In this document: positions 11,311 to 22,600 of the stretch, piece after piece | Position numbering within the stretch: position 1 is the first letter of the stretch | Layout of the letters: every line of letters begins with the position of its first letter | Source: Phymorhynchus buccinoides | Taxonomy: Eukaryota > Mollusca > Gastropoda > Neogastropoda > Raphitomidae | Direction: 5' to 3' | NCBI GenBank assembly: GCA_017654935.2 | Contig: CM065713.1 | Coordinates: 12,191,879 to 12,255,878, forward strand | Length of the DNA stretch: 64,000 nucleotides | Program-made: the position numbers and the translations under genes | The notes under the pieces: model-generated | The model's database searches: none | Told to the model about the DNA's origin: nothing | What the model saw: only the letters and a program-made list of their open reading frames with translations

Positions 11311-12117
11311 AAACAGGTGTTGTGTGTTTTTTTTCATCTTTATTTTTTGTGTTTGTGGTGTGTGTGTGTTGTTTCTCCCAGGCAGGAGAACTAGAACAGG
11401 TTGTGTGTGTGAGTTTTCCCAGGCAGGAGAACTAGAACAGCTCTTGTGTGTGTCCTGTTTTCCCAGGCATGAGCTAGAACAGGTGTGTGTGTGTAAGTTT
11501 TCCCAGGCAGGAGAGCTAGAACAGGTGTGTGTGTGTTGTTTTCCCAGGCAGGAGAGTCTAGAACAGGTGTGTGTGTGTTGTTTTCCCAGGCAGGAGAACT
11601 AGAACAGGTGTGTGTGTGTTGTTTTCCCAGGCAGGAGAGCTAGAACAGGTGTGTGTGTGTGTGTGACCATGTTTTCCCAGGCAGGAGAACTAGAACAGGT
11701 GTGTGTGTGTGTGTTGTTTTCCCAGGCAGGAGAACTAGAACAGGTGTGTGTGTGTGTGTTGTTTTCCCAGGCAGGAGAACTAGAACAGGTGTGTGTGTGT
11801 TTGTCCAGGCAGGAGACTAGGACTGTGTTGTTCTCAGGTGTGTGTGTGTGTGTTGTTTTCCCAGGCAGGAGAACTAGAACAGGTGTGTGTGTGTGTGTGT
11901 TGTTTTCCCAGGCAGGAGAGCTAGAACAGGTGTGTGTGTGTTGTTTTCCCAGGCAGGAGAGCTAGAACAGGTGTGTGTGTGTTGTTTTCCCAGGCAGGAG
12001 AGCTAGAACAGGTGTGTGTGTGTGTGTGTTATTTCCCCAGGCAGGAGAGCTAGAAAAGGTGTGTGTGTGTGTGTGTGTCTTATTTTCCCAGGCAGGAGAA
12101 CTAGAACAGGTGTATTT

Positions 12118-12712
12118 TTATTTTTTATTTTTATTTTTTATTCACTCATAATATTTGTAAAGCGCTCTGAGGATGATTTTTATTTTATTTTATCATCAAC
12201 GAGCGCTATAGAAGCTTTATAATTATTATTATTATTATTATTATTATTTTTGTGTGTTATTTTCCCAGGCAGGAGAACTAGAACAGGTGTATTTACAATT
12301 TTTGTTTTATTCGCTCGTAATATTTGTAAAGCGCTCTTGAGGATGTTTTTTAATTGAAGAGCGCTGTAGAAGCTTTATTTATTATTATTATTTTTGTGTG
12401 TGTGTGTGTTGTTTTCCCAAGCAGAACTAGAACAGGTGCATTTAAAAAAACATTTTTTTTTATATTCACTCGTAATATTTGTAAAGCGCTCTGAGGATGA
12501 TTTTGTTTATCATTGAAGAGCGCTGTTGAAGCTTTATTTACTATTATTTGTGTGTGTATGTGTTGTTTTCCCAGGCAGGAGAAGTAGAACAGGTGTATTT
12601 AAAAAAAATTGTTATTCACTCGTAATATTTGTAAAGCGCTCTTGAGGATGATGTTTTATAATTGAAGAGCGCTGTAGAAGCTTGATTTATTATTATTATT
12701 ATTATTAGTTTT
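12118..12712. repeat. SINE/LINE 3'-tail fragments in the exon-2 array, block B
   Basis: Near-identical to block A about 1.73 kb upstream, including the order of the four tail-bearing units. This shows that a segment of about 1.7 kb carrying exon 2 and its neighbourhood was duplicated in tandem. Confidence 0.75.
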
Positions 12713-12733
12713 GTGTGTGTGTTATTTTCCCAG

Positions 12734-12846
12734 GCAGGAGAACTAGAACAGGTGGAGCAAGAGATCAACCTGCAGCTTCAGGGCTTCGGTTTGTCGCTGG
12801 TCAACAACTACAACAACTCCGAGGTCGCCTTTTTGGGGGTCACCAG
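12734..12846 (+). CDS. VPS13: VPS13A/C-family exon 2 (intact copy)
   Basis: Acceptor ttttcccag, donor accag|gtcaga. The exon is 113 nt, enters in phase 0 and leaves in phase 2. The peptide begins AGELEQVEQEINLQLQG and continues LVNNYNNSEVAFLGVT, the conserved VPS13 segment that human paralogues carry as a similar SLVNN...EVAYIGIT block. The final AG joins the first C of the next exon to give the serine of the SSG motif. This copy, not the near-identical one at 11008-11121, keeps the conserved reading frame to the donor. Its acceptor and first 18 nt are repeated about 40 times upstream. The downstream intron is about 30.4 kb. Confidence 0.9.
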
Positions 12847-13106
12847 GTCAGAACGTTTGTCTGTCTGTCTGTCTCTGTCTGTCTTCTTCTTCTTCGTTCG
12901 CTCAGACAGTTTCCTGTCACATGAGCGTAGATGCGCCATGCTGCCGTTATGCGCCTAACTAAGAAATTTTGTCTGTCTGTCTCACCGCTGTCTTTTTGGA
13001 ATTACACTATCCTTGTCAGAGTGGCGAAAAAAAATTTATAATTTTTTTTCATCTTTATTTTTTCCTTTTCTCTCTCTCTCTCTCTCGCTCTCTCATTCTC
13101 TAGGAC

Positions 13107-13255
13107 CTGTATTCACGTTGTGATAGCATGAGACTTAGCATCATGCTAACTTAGAAGCTCTTCCAAAAGTCCTATTAAATCCTATAGGACATTGGAAGAG
13201 CTTCTAAGTTAGCATCATGCTAAGTCTCATGCTATCTCAACGTGAATACAGGCCC
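13107..13255. mobile_element. Near-perfect palindromic MITE, copy 1
   Basis: The arms gatagcatgagacttagcat and its complement flank a short centre with cctattaaatcctatagg. The ends read cctgtattcacg and cgtgaatacagg. The same element, with the centre inverted, is at 27890-28033. A transcript could fold into a hairpin of about 65 bp. No ORF. Confidence 0.75.
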
Positions 13256-13694
13256 AGGGTTTCGTAGGGGCCTTACCAGTCCTTATAAGTCGACCAAGTG
13301 AAATCTCCAAGTAAGGCCTTACAAGTGCTTACATTCACCTCAAGGTCCTTACAAGTCCTGACAGCTGCCAAAAACTGCCCTGAGCAGCAAGACCATACTC
13401 AAAATAGATCGCAGAAGCAGCATTTTTACACTTGAGAAACATCGCTCAGCACCTACTCCACCTTACCCCCTCCCCCACCTTCCCGTTTCAACTGACCACT
13501 TAGCAGACGAACGATGCACCGCAAGTTGTCAAGAGAAATTGGACTGAAATCTCATTCTTTATCCTGGTGTCATTTTGCGAGAAAACGCGTATATCTGTGT
13601 CAGCCATAGTTTTTGTATCTGCTTAGACATTGTTCACAATGCTGGGAAAGTGTTCCTTTCAAGATCGTTGGCTAACCACTACACCACGGCAGCT
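13256..13694. other. Intron; minus-strand tRNA-derived SINE trace at the end
   Basis: 13256-13660 has no recognised feature apart from repeated ccttacaagt-like words. At 13662-13694 the complement reads gccgtggtgtagtggttagc, an A-box-like tRNA-derived sequence, so a SINE fragment on the minus strand abuts the large satellite. Confidence 0.4.
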
Positions 13695-13699
13695 GGTAG

Positions 13700-16600
13700 G
13701 CCTGTAATCCTTGGCCAATGGTCTAAGTAGACACATTTCCTAACATCCTTCATAGGATTGAACTACTTAGGACCCATGGAGGCCTGTAGTCCTTGGCCAA
13801 TGGTCTCAGTAGACACATTTCCTAACATCCCTCATGGGTTTGAACTACTGAGGACCCGTGGAGGCCTGTAATCCTTGGCCAATGGTCTAAGTAGACACAT
13901 TTCCTAACATCCTTCATGGGTTTGAACTACTGAGGACCTGTGGAGGCCTGTAATCCTTGGCCAGTGGTCTCAGTAGACACATTTCCTAACGTCCTTCATG
14001 GATTTACACTACTGTGGACCTGTGGAGGCCTGTAATCCTTGGCCAATGTTCTCAGTAGACACATTTCCTAATGTCCTTCATGTGTTTGAACTACTGTGGA
14101 CCTGTGGAGGCCTGTAATCCTTGGCCAATGGTCTCAGTAGGCACATTTCCTAACGTCTGGCATAGGATTGAACTACTAAGGACCTGTGGAGGCCTGTAAT
14201 CCTTGGCCAATTGTCTCAGTAGACACATTTCCTAACGTCCTTCTTGTGTTTGAACTACTGTGGAGGCCTGTAATCCCTGGCCAATGGTCTCAATAGATAT
14301 ATTTCCTAACGTCTGGGGTAGGGTTGAACTAATGAGAACCCGTGGAGGCCTGTAATCCTTGGCCAATGGTCTCAGTATCTAGACACATTTCCTAACGTTT
14401 GGCATAGGAGCATGGGATTGAACTATTGAGAACCTGTGGAGGCCTGTAATCCTTGGCCAATGGTCTCAGTAGTCACATTTCCTAACGTCCTTCATGTGTT
14501 TGAACTACTGTGGACCTGTGGAGGCTTGTAATCCTTGGCCAATGATCTGAGTAGGCACATTTCCGAACTTCTGGCATAGGATTGCATTGAACAACTAAGA
14601 ACCCGTGGAGGCCTGTAATCCTTGGCCAATGGTCTCAGTACTGAGTAGACATTTCTTAACGTCCAGCATGCGTTTGAACTACTGATGAACTGTGGAGGCC
14701 TGTAATCCATGGCCAATCGGCAATGGTCTCAGTAGACACATTTCCTAACATCCTTCATGGATTTGAACTACTTAGGACCCGTGGAGGTCTGTAGTCCTTG
14801 GCCAATGGTCTAAGTAGACACATTTCCGAACGTCTGGCATAGGGTTGAACTATTGAGCACCCGTGGAGGCCTGTAATCCTTGGCCAATGGTCTCAGAAGA
14901 CACATTTCCTAGTGTTTGGCATAGGAGCATGGGATTGAACTACTTAGGACCCATGGGGGCCTGTAATCCTTGGCCAATGGTCTCAGTAGGCACATTTCCT
15001 AACGTCCTTCATGGGTTTACACTACTGTGGACCTGTGGAGGCCTGTAATCCTTGGCCAATGGTCTCAGTAGGCACATTTCCTAATGTCCTTCATGTGTTT
15101 GAACTACTGTGGACCTGTGGAGGCCTGTAATCCTTGGCCAATGGTCTCAGTAGGCACATTTCCTAACGTCTGGCATAGGATTGAACTACTGAGAACCCGT
15201 GGAGGCCTGTAATCCTTGGCCAATGGTCTTAGTAGTCACATTTCCTAACTGGCATAGGATTGAACTACTGAGAACCCGTGGAGGCCTGTAATCCTTGGCC
15301 AATGGTCTCAGTAGGCACATTTCCTAACGTCTGGCATAGGATTGAACTACTGAGGACCTGTGGAGGCCTGTAATCCTTGGCCAATGGTCTCAGTAGGCAC
15401 ATTTCGTAACGTCTGTCATAGGATTGAACTACTGAGAACCCGTGGAGGCCTGTAATCCTTGGCCAGTGGTCTTAGTAGTCACATTTCCTAACGTCCTTCA
15501 TGGGTTCGAACTACTGAGGACCTGTGGAGGCCTGTAATCCTTGGCCAAGTGGTCTTAGTAGGCACATTTCCTAACGTCCTTCATGGTGTTTGAACTACTG
15601 AGGACCTGTGGAGGCCTGTAATCCCTGGCCAATGGTCTCAATAGATATATTTCCTAACGTCTGGCGTAGGATTGCACTAATGAGAACCCGTGGAGGCCTG
15701 TAATCCTTGGCCAATGGTCTCAGTATCTAGACACATTTCCTAACGTTTGGCATAGGAGCATGGGATTGAACTATTGAGAACCTGTGGAGGCCTGTAATCT
15801 TTGGCCAATGGTCTCAGTAGTCACATTTGCTAACGTCCTTCATGTGTTTGAACTACTGTGGAGGCCTGTAATCCTTGGCCAATGATCTGAGTAGGCACAT
15901 TTCCGAACTTCTGGCATAGGATTGCATTGAACAACTAAGAACCCGTGGAGGCCTGTAATCCTTGGCCAATGGTCTCAGTACTGAGTAGACATTTCTTAAC
16001 GTCCAGCATGCGTTTGAACTACTGATGAACTGTGGAGGCCTGTAATCCATGGCCAATCGGCAATGGTCTCAGTAGACACATTTCCTAACATCCTTCATGG
16101 GTTTGAACTACTTAGGACCCATGGAGGCCTGTAGTCCTTGGCCAATGGTCTAAGTAGACACATTTTCCGAATGTCTGGCATAGGGTTGATCTATTGAGCT
16201 CCCGTGGAGGCCTGTAATCCTTGGCCAATGGTCTCAGAAGACACATTTCCTAGTGTTTGGCATAGGAGCATGGGATTGAACTACTTAGGACCCATGGAGG
16301 CCTGTAATCCTTGGCCAATGGTCTCAGTAGGCACATTTCCTAACGTCCTTCATGGGTTTACACTACTGTGGACCTGTGGAGGCCTGTAATCCTTGGCCAA
16401 TGGTCTCAGTAGGCACATTTCCCAATGTCCTTCATGTGTTTGAACTACTGTGGACCTGTGGAGGCCTGTAATCCTTGGCCAATGGTCTCAGTAGGCACAT
16501 TTCCTAACGTCTGGCATAGGATTGAACTACTGAGAACCTGTGGAGGCCTGTAATCCTTGGCCAATGGTCTTAGTAGTCACATTTCCTAACTGGCATAGGA

Positions 16601-19600
16601 TTGAACTACTGAGAACCCGTGGAGGCCTGTAATCCTTGGCCAATGGTCTCAGTAGGCACATTTCCTAACGTCCTTCATGTGTTTGAACTACTGTGGACCT
16701 GTGGAGGCCTGTAATCCTTGGCCAATGGTCTCAGTAGGCACATTTCCTAACGTCTGGCATAGGATTGAACTATTGAGAACCCGTGGAGGCCTGTAATCCT
16801 TGGCCAATGGTCTTAGTAGTCACATTTCCTAACTGGCATAGGATTGAACTACTGAGAACCCGTGGAGGCCTGTAATCCTTGGCCAATGGTCTCAGTAGGC
16901 ACATTTCCTAACGTCCTTCATGTGTTTGAACTACTGTGGACCTGTGGAGGCCTGTAATCCTTGGCCAATGGTCTTAGTAGTCACATTTCCTAACGTCTGG
17001 CATAGGATTGAACTACTGAGAACCCGTGGAGGCCTGTAATCCTTGGCCAATGGTCTCAGTAGGCACATTTCCTAACGTCCTTCATGTGTTTGAACTACTG
17101 TGGACCTGTGGAGGCCTGTAATCCTTGGCCAATGGTCTCAGTAGGCACATTTCGTAACGTCTGGCATTGGATTGAACTACTGAGAACCCGTGGAGGCCTG
17201 TAATCCTTGGCCAGTGGTCTTAGTAGTCACATTTCCTAACTGGCATAGGATTGAACTACTGAGAACCTCTGGAGGCCTGTAATCCTTGGCCAATGGTCTC
17301 AGTAGGCACATTTCCTAACGTCTGGCATAGGATTGAACTACTGAGCACCCGTGGAGGCCTGTAATCCTTGGCCAATGGTCTCAGTAGGCACATTTCCTAA
17401 CGTCTGACATAGGAATAAACTACTGAGGACCTGTGGAGGCCTGTAATCCTTGGCCAATGGTCTCAGTAGGCACATTTCCTAACGTCTGGCATAGGATTGA
17501 ACTACTGAGAACCCGTGGAGGCCTGTAATCCCTGGCCAATGGTCTCAGTAGGCACATTTCCTAACGTCTGGCATAGGATTGAACTACTGAGGGCCTGTGG
17601 AGGCCTGTAATCCTTGGCCAATGGTCTCAGTAGGCACATTTCGTAACGTCTGTCATAGGATTGAACTACTGAGAACCCGTGGAGGCCTGTAATCCTTGGC
17701 CAGTGGTCTTAGTAGTCACATTTCCTAACGTCCTTCATGGGTTCGAACTACTGAGGACCTGTGGAGGCCTGTAATCCTTGGCCAGTGGTCTTAGTAGGCA
17801 CATTTCCTAACGTCCTTCATGGGTTTGAACTACTGAGGACCTGTGGAGGCCTGTAATCCTTGGCCAATGGTCTCAGTAGGCACATTTCCTAACGTTCTTC
17901 ATGTGCTTGAACTACTGTGGACCTGTGGAGGCCTGTAATCCTTGGCCAATGGTCTCAGTAGGCACATTTTGTAACGTCTGGCATAGGATTGAACTACTGA
18001 GAACCCGTGGAGGCCTGTAATCCTTGGCCAGTGGTCTTAGTAGTCACATTTCCTAACTGGCATAGGATTGAACTACTGAGAACCTGTGGAGGCCTGTAAT
18101 CCTTGGCCAATGGTCTCAGTAGGCACATTTCCTAACGTCTGACATAGGATTGAACTACTGAGGACCTGTGGAGGCCTGTAATCCTTGGCCAATGGTCTCA
18201 GTAGGCACATTTCCTAACGTCTGGCATAGGATTGAACTACTGAGAACCCGTGGAGGCCTGTATTCCTTGGCCAATGGTCTCAGTAGGCACATTTCCTAAC
18301 GTCTGGCATAGGATTGAACTACTGAGGACCTGTGGAGGCCTGTAATCCTTGGCCAATGGTCTCAGTAGGCACATTTCGTAACGTCTGTCATAGGATTGAA
18401 CTACTGAGAACCCGTGGAGGCCTGTAATCCTTGGCCAGTGGTCTTAGTAGTCACATTTCCTAACGTCCTTCATGGGTTTGAACTACTGAGGACCTGTGGA
18501 GGCCTGTAATCCTTGGCCAGTGGTCTTAGTAGGCACATTTCCTAACGTCCTTCATGGGTTTGAACTACTGAGGACCTGTGGAGGCCTGTAATCCTTGGCC
18601 AATGGTCTCAGTAGGCACATTTCCTAACGTCCTTCATGGGTTCGAACTACTGAGGACCAGTGGAGGCCGGGAATCCTTGGCCAGTGGTCTTAGTAGGTAC
18701 ATTTCCTAACGTCCTTCATGGGTTTGAACTACTGAGGACCTGTGGAGGCCTGTAATCCCTGGCCAATGGTCTCAATAGATATATTTCCTAACGTCTGGCG
18801 TAGGATTGCACTAATGAGAACCCGTGGAGGCCTGTAATCCTTGGCCAATGGTCTCAGTATCTAGACACATTTCCTAACGTTTGGCATAGGAGCATGGGAT
18901 TGAACTATTGAGAACCTGTGGAGGCCTGTAATCTTTGGCCAATGGTCTCAGTAGTCACATTTGCTAACGTCCTTCATGTGTTTGAACTACTGTGGAGGCC
19001 TGTAATCCTTGGCCAATGATCTGAGTAGGCACATTTCCGATCTTCTGGCATAGGATTGCATTGAACAACTAAGAACCCGTGGAGGCCTGTAATCCTTGGC
19101 CAATGGTCTCAGTACTGAGTAGACATTTCTTAACGTCCAGCATGCGTTTGAACTACTGATGAACTGTGGAGGCCTGTAATCCATGGCCAATCGGCAATGG
19201 TCTCAGTAGACACATTTCCTAACATCCTTCATGGGTTTGAACTACTTAGGACCCATGGAGGCCTGTAGTCCTTGGCCAATGGTCTAAGTAGACACATTTC
19301 CGAATGTCTGGCATAGGGTTGATCTATTGAGCTCCCGTGGAGGCCTGTAATCCTTGGCCAATGGTCTCAGAAGACACATTTCCTAGTGTTTGGCATAGGA
19401 GCATGGGATTGAACTACTTAGGACCCATGGAGGCCTGTAATCCTTGGCCAATGGTCTCAGTAGGCACATTTTCTAACGTCCTTCATGGGTTTACACTACT
19501 GTGGACCTGTGGAGGCCTGTAATCCTTGGCCAATGGTCTCAGTAGGCACATTTCCCAATGTCGTTCATGTGTTTGAACTACTGTGGACCTGTGGAGGCCT

Positions 19601-22600
19601 GTAATCCTTGGCCAATGGTCTCAGTAGGCACATTTCCTAACGTCTGGCATAGGATTGAACTACTGAGAACCCGTGGAGGCCTGTAATCCTTGGCCAATGG
19701 TCTTAGTAGTCACATTTCCTAACTGGCATAGGATTGAACTACTGAGAACCCGTGGAGGCCTGTAATCCTTGGCCAATGGTCTCAGTAGGCACATTTCCTA
19801 ACGTCCTTCATGTGTTTGAACTACTGTGGACCTGTGGAGGCCTGTAATCCTTGGCCAATGGTCTCAGTAGGCACATTTCCTAACGTCTGGCATAGGATTG
19901 AACTATTGAGAACCCGTGGAGGCCTGTAATCCTTGGCCAATGGTCTTAGTAGTCACATTTCCTAACTGGCATAGGATTGAACTACTGAGAACCCGTGGAG
20001 GCCTGTAATCCTTGGCCAATGGTCTCAGTAGGCACATTTCCTAACGTCCTTCATGTGTTTGAACTACTGTGGACCTGTGGAGGCCTGTAATCCTTGGCCA
20101 ATGGTCTTAGTAGTCACATTTCCTAACTGGCATAGGATTGAACTACTGAGAACCCGTGGAGGCCTGTAATCCTTGGCCAATGGTCTCAGTAGGCACATTT
20201 CCTAACGTCCTTCATGTGTTTGAACTACTGTTGACCTGTGGAGGCCTGTAATCCTTGGCCAATGGTCTCAGTAGGCACATTTCGTAACGTCTGGCATAGG
20301 ATTGAACTACTGAGAACCCGTGGAGGCCTGTAATCCTTGGCCAGTGGTCTTAGTAGTCACATTTCCTAACTGGCATAGGATTGAACTACTGAGAACCTGT
20401 GGAGGCCTGTAATCCTTGGCCAATGGTCTCAGTAGGCACATTTCCTAACGTCTGGCATAGGATTGAACTACTGAGGACCTGTGGAGGCCTGTAATCCTTG
20501 GCCAATGGTCTTAGTAGGCACATTTCCTAACGTCTGGAATAGGATTGAACTACTGAGAACCCGTGGAGGCCTGTAATCCTTGGCCAATGGTCTCAGTAGG
20601 CACATTTCCTAACGTCTGGCATAGGATTGAACTACTGAGGACCTGTGGAGGCCTGTAATCCTTGGCCAATGGTCTCATTAGGCACATTTCGTAACGTCTG
20701 TCATAGGATTGAACTACTGAGAACCCGTGGAGGCCTGTAATCCTTGGCCAGTGGTCTTAGTAGTCACATTTCCTAACGTCCTTCATGGGTTCGAACTATT
20801 GAGAACCTGTGGAGGCCTGTAATCCTTGGCCAGTGGTCTTAGTAGGCACATTTCCTAACGTCCTTCATGGGTTTGAACTTCTGAGGACCTGTGGAGGCCT
20901 GTAATCCCTGGCCAATGGTCTCAATAGATATATTTCCTAACGTCTGGCGTAGGATTGCACTAATGAGAACCCGTGGAGGCCTGTAATCCTTGGCCAATGG
21001 TCTCAGTATCTAGACACATTTCCTAACGTTTGGCATAGGAGCATGGGATTGAACTATTGAGAACCTGTGGAGGCCTGTACTCCTTGGCCAATGGTCTCAG
21101 TAGTCACATTTGCTAACGTCCTTCATGTGTTTGAACTACTGTGGAGGCCTGTAATCCTTGGCCAATGATCTGAGTAGGCACATTTCCGAACTTCTGGCAT
21201 AGGATTGCATTGAACTACTGAGAACCCGTGGAGGCCTGTAATCCTTGGCCAATGGTCTCAGTACTGAGTAGACATTTCTTAACGTCCAGCATGCGTTTGA
21301 ACTACTGATGAACTGTGGAGGCCTGTAATCCTTGGCCAATCGGCAATGGTCTCAGTAGACACATTTCCTAACATCCTTCATGGGTTTGAACTACTTAGGA
21401 CCCGTGGAGGCCTGTAATCCTTGGCCAATGGTCTAAGTAGACACATTTCCTAATGTCTGGCATAGGATTGAACTACTGAGAACCCGTGGAGGCCTGTAAT
21501 CCTTGGCCAATGGTCTCAGAAGACACATTTCCTAGTGTTTGGCATAGGAGCATGGGATTGAACTACTTAGGACCTGTGGAGGCCTGTAATCCTTGGCCAA
21601 TGGTCTCAGTAGGCACATTTCCTAACGTCTGGCATAGGATTGAACTACTGAGAACCTGTGGAGGCCTGTAATCCTTGGCCAATGGTCTCAGTAGTCACAT
21701 TTCCTAATGTCCTTCATGTGTTTGAACTACTACCTGTGGAGGCCTGTAATCCTTGGCCAATGGTCTCAGTAGGCACATTTCCTAAAGTCCTGGCATGGGA
21801 TTGAACTTTTGAGAACCTGTGGAGGCCTGTAATCCTTGGCCAATGGTCTCAGTAGACACATTTCCTAATGTCTGGCATAGGATTGAACTACTGAGAACCC
21901 GTGGAGGCCTGTAATCCTTGGCCAATGGTCTCAGTAGGCACATTTCCTAACGTCCTTCATGGGTTTGAACTACTGAGGACCTGTGGAGGCCTGTAATCCT
22001 TGGCCAATGGTCTCAGTAGACACATTTCCTAACGTCTGGCATAGGATTGAACTACTGAGGACCCGTGGAGGCCTGTAATCCTTGGCCAATGGTCTCAGTA
22101 GGCACATTTCCTAACTGGCATAGGATTGAACTACTGAGAACCCGTGGAGGCCTGTAATCCTTGGCCAATGGTCTCAGTAGCACATTTCCTAACGTCCTTC
22201 ACTACTTTCCTAGGCCTGTAATCCTTGGCCAATGGTCTTAGTAGTCACATTTCCTAACTGGCATAGGATTGAACTACTGAGAACCCGTGGAGGCCTGTAA
22301 TCCTTGGCCAATGGTCTCAGTAGGCACATTTCCTAACGTCCTTCATGTGTTTGAACTACTGTGGACCTGTGGAGGCCTGTAATCCTTGGCCAATGGTCTC
22401 AGTAGGCACATTTCGTAACGTCTGGCATAGGATTGAACTACTGAGAACCTGAGAACCAGTGGAGGCCTGTAATCCTTGGCCAGTGGTCTTAGTAGTCACA
22501 TTTCCTAACCTTCATGTGTTTGAACTACTGAGGACCTGTGGAGGCCTGTAATCCTTGGCCAATGGTCTCAGTAGGCACATTTCCTAACGTCCTTCATGTG

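Larger units (their letters stand above)
9477..12733 (+). repeat. Array of exon-2 acceptor plus 18-nt exon fragment in (TG)n, about 40 units
   Basis: The unit is (TG)n, then tgttttcccag, then gcaggagaactagaacag, then gtgtgtg. The left part equals the VPS13 exon 2 acceptor and the 18 nt equal the first six codons of exon 2 (AGELEQ). The following gtgtgt makes a CAG|GT donor-like junction. About 22 units precede the exon 2A copy and about 20 lie between it and the intact exon 2. Variants such as gagctagaaaag still keep 18 nt. Some units also contain a SINE-like tail. Confidence 0.93.
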
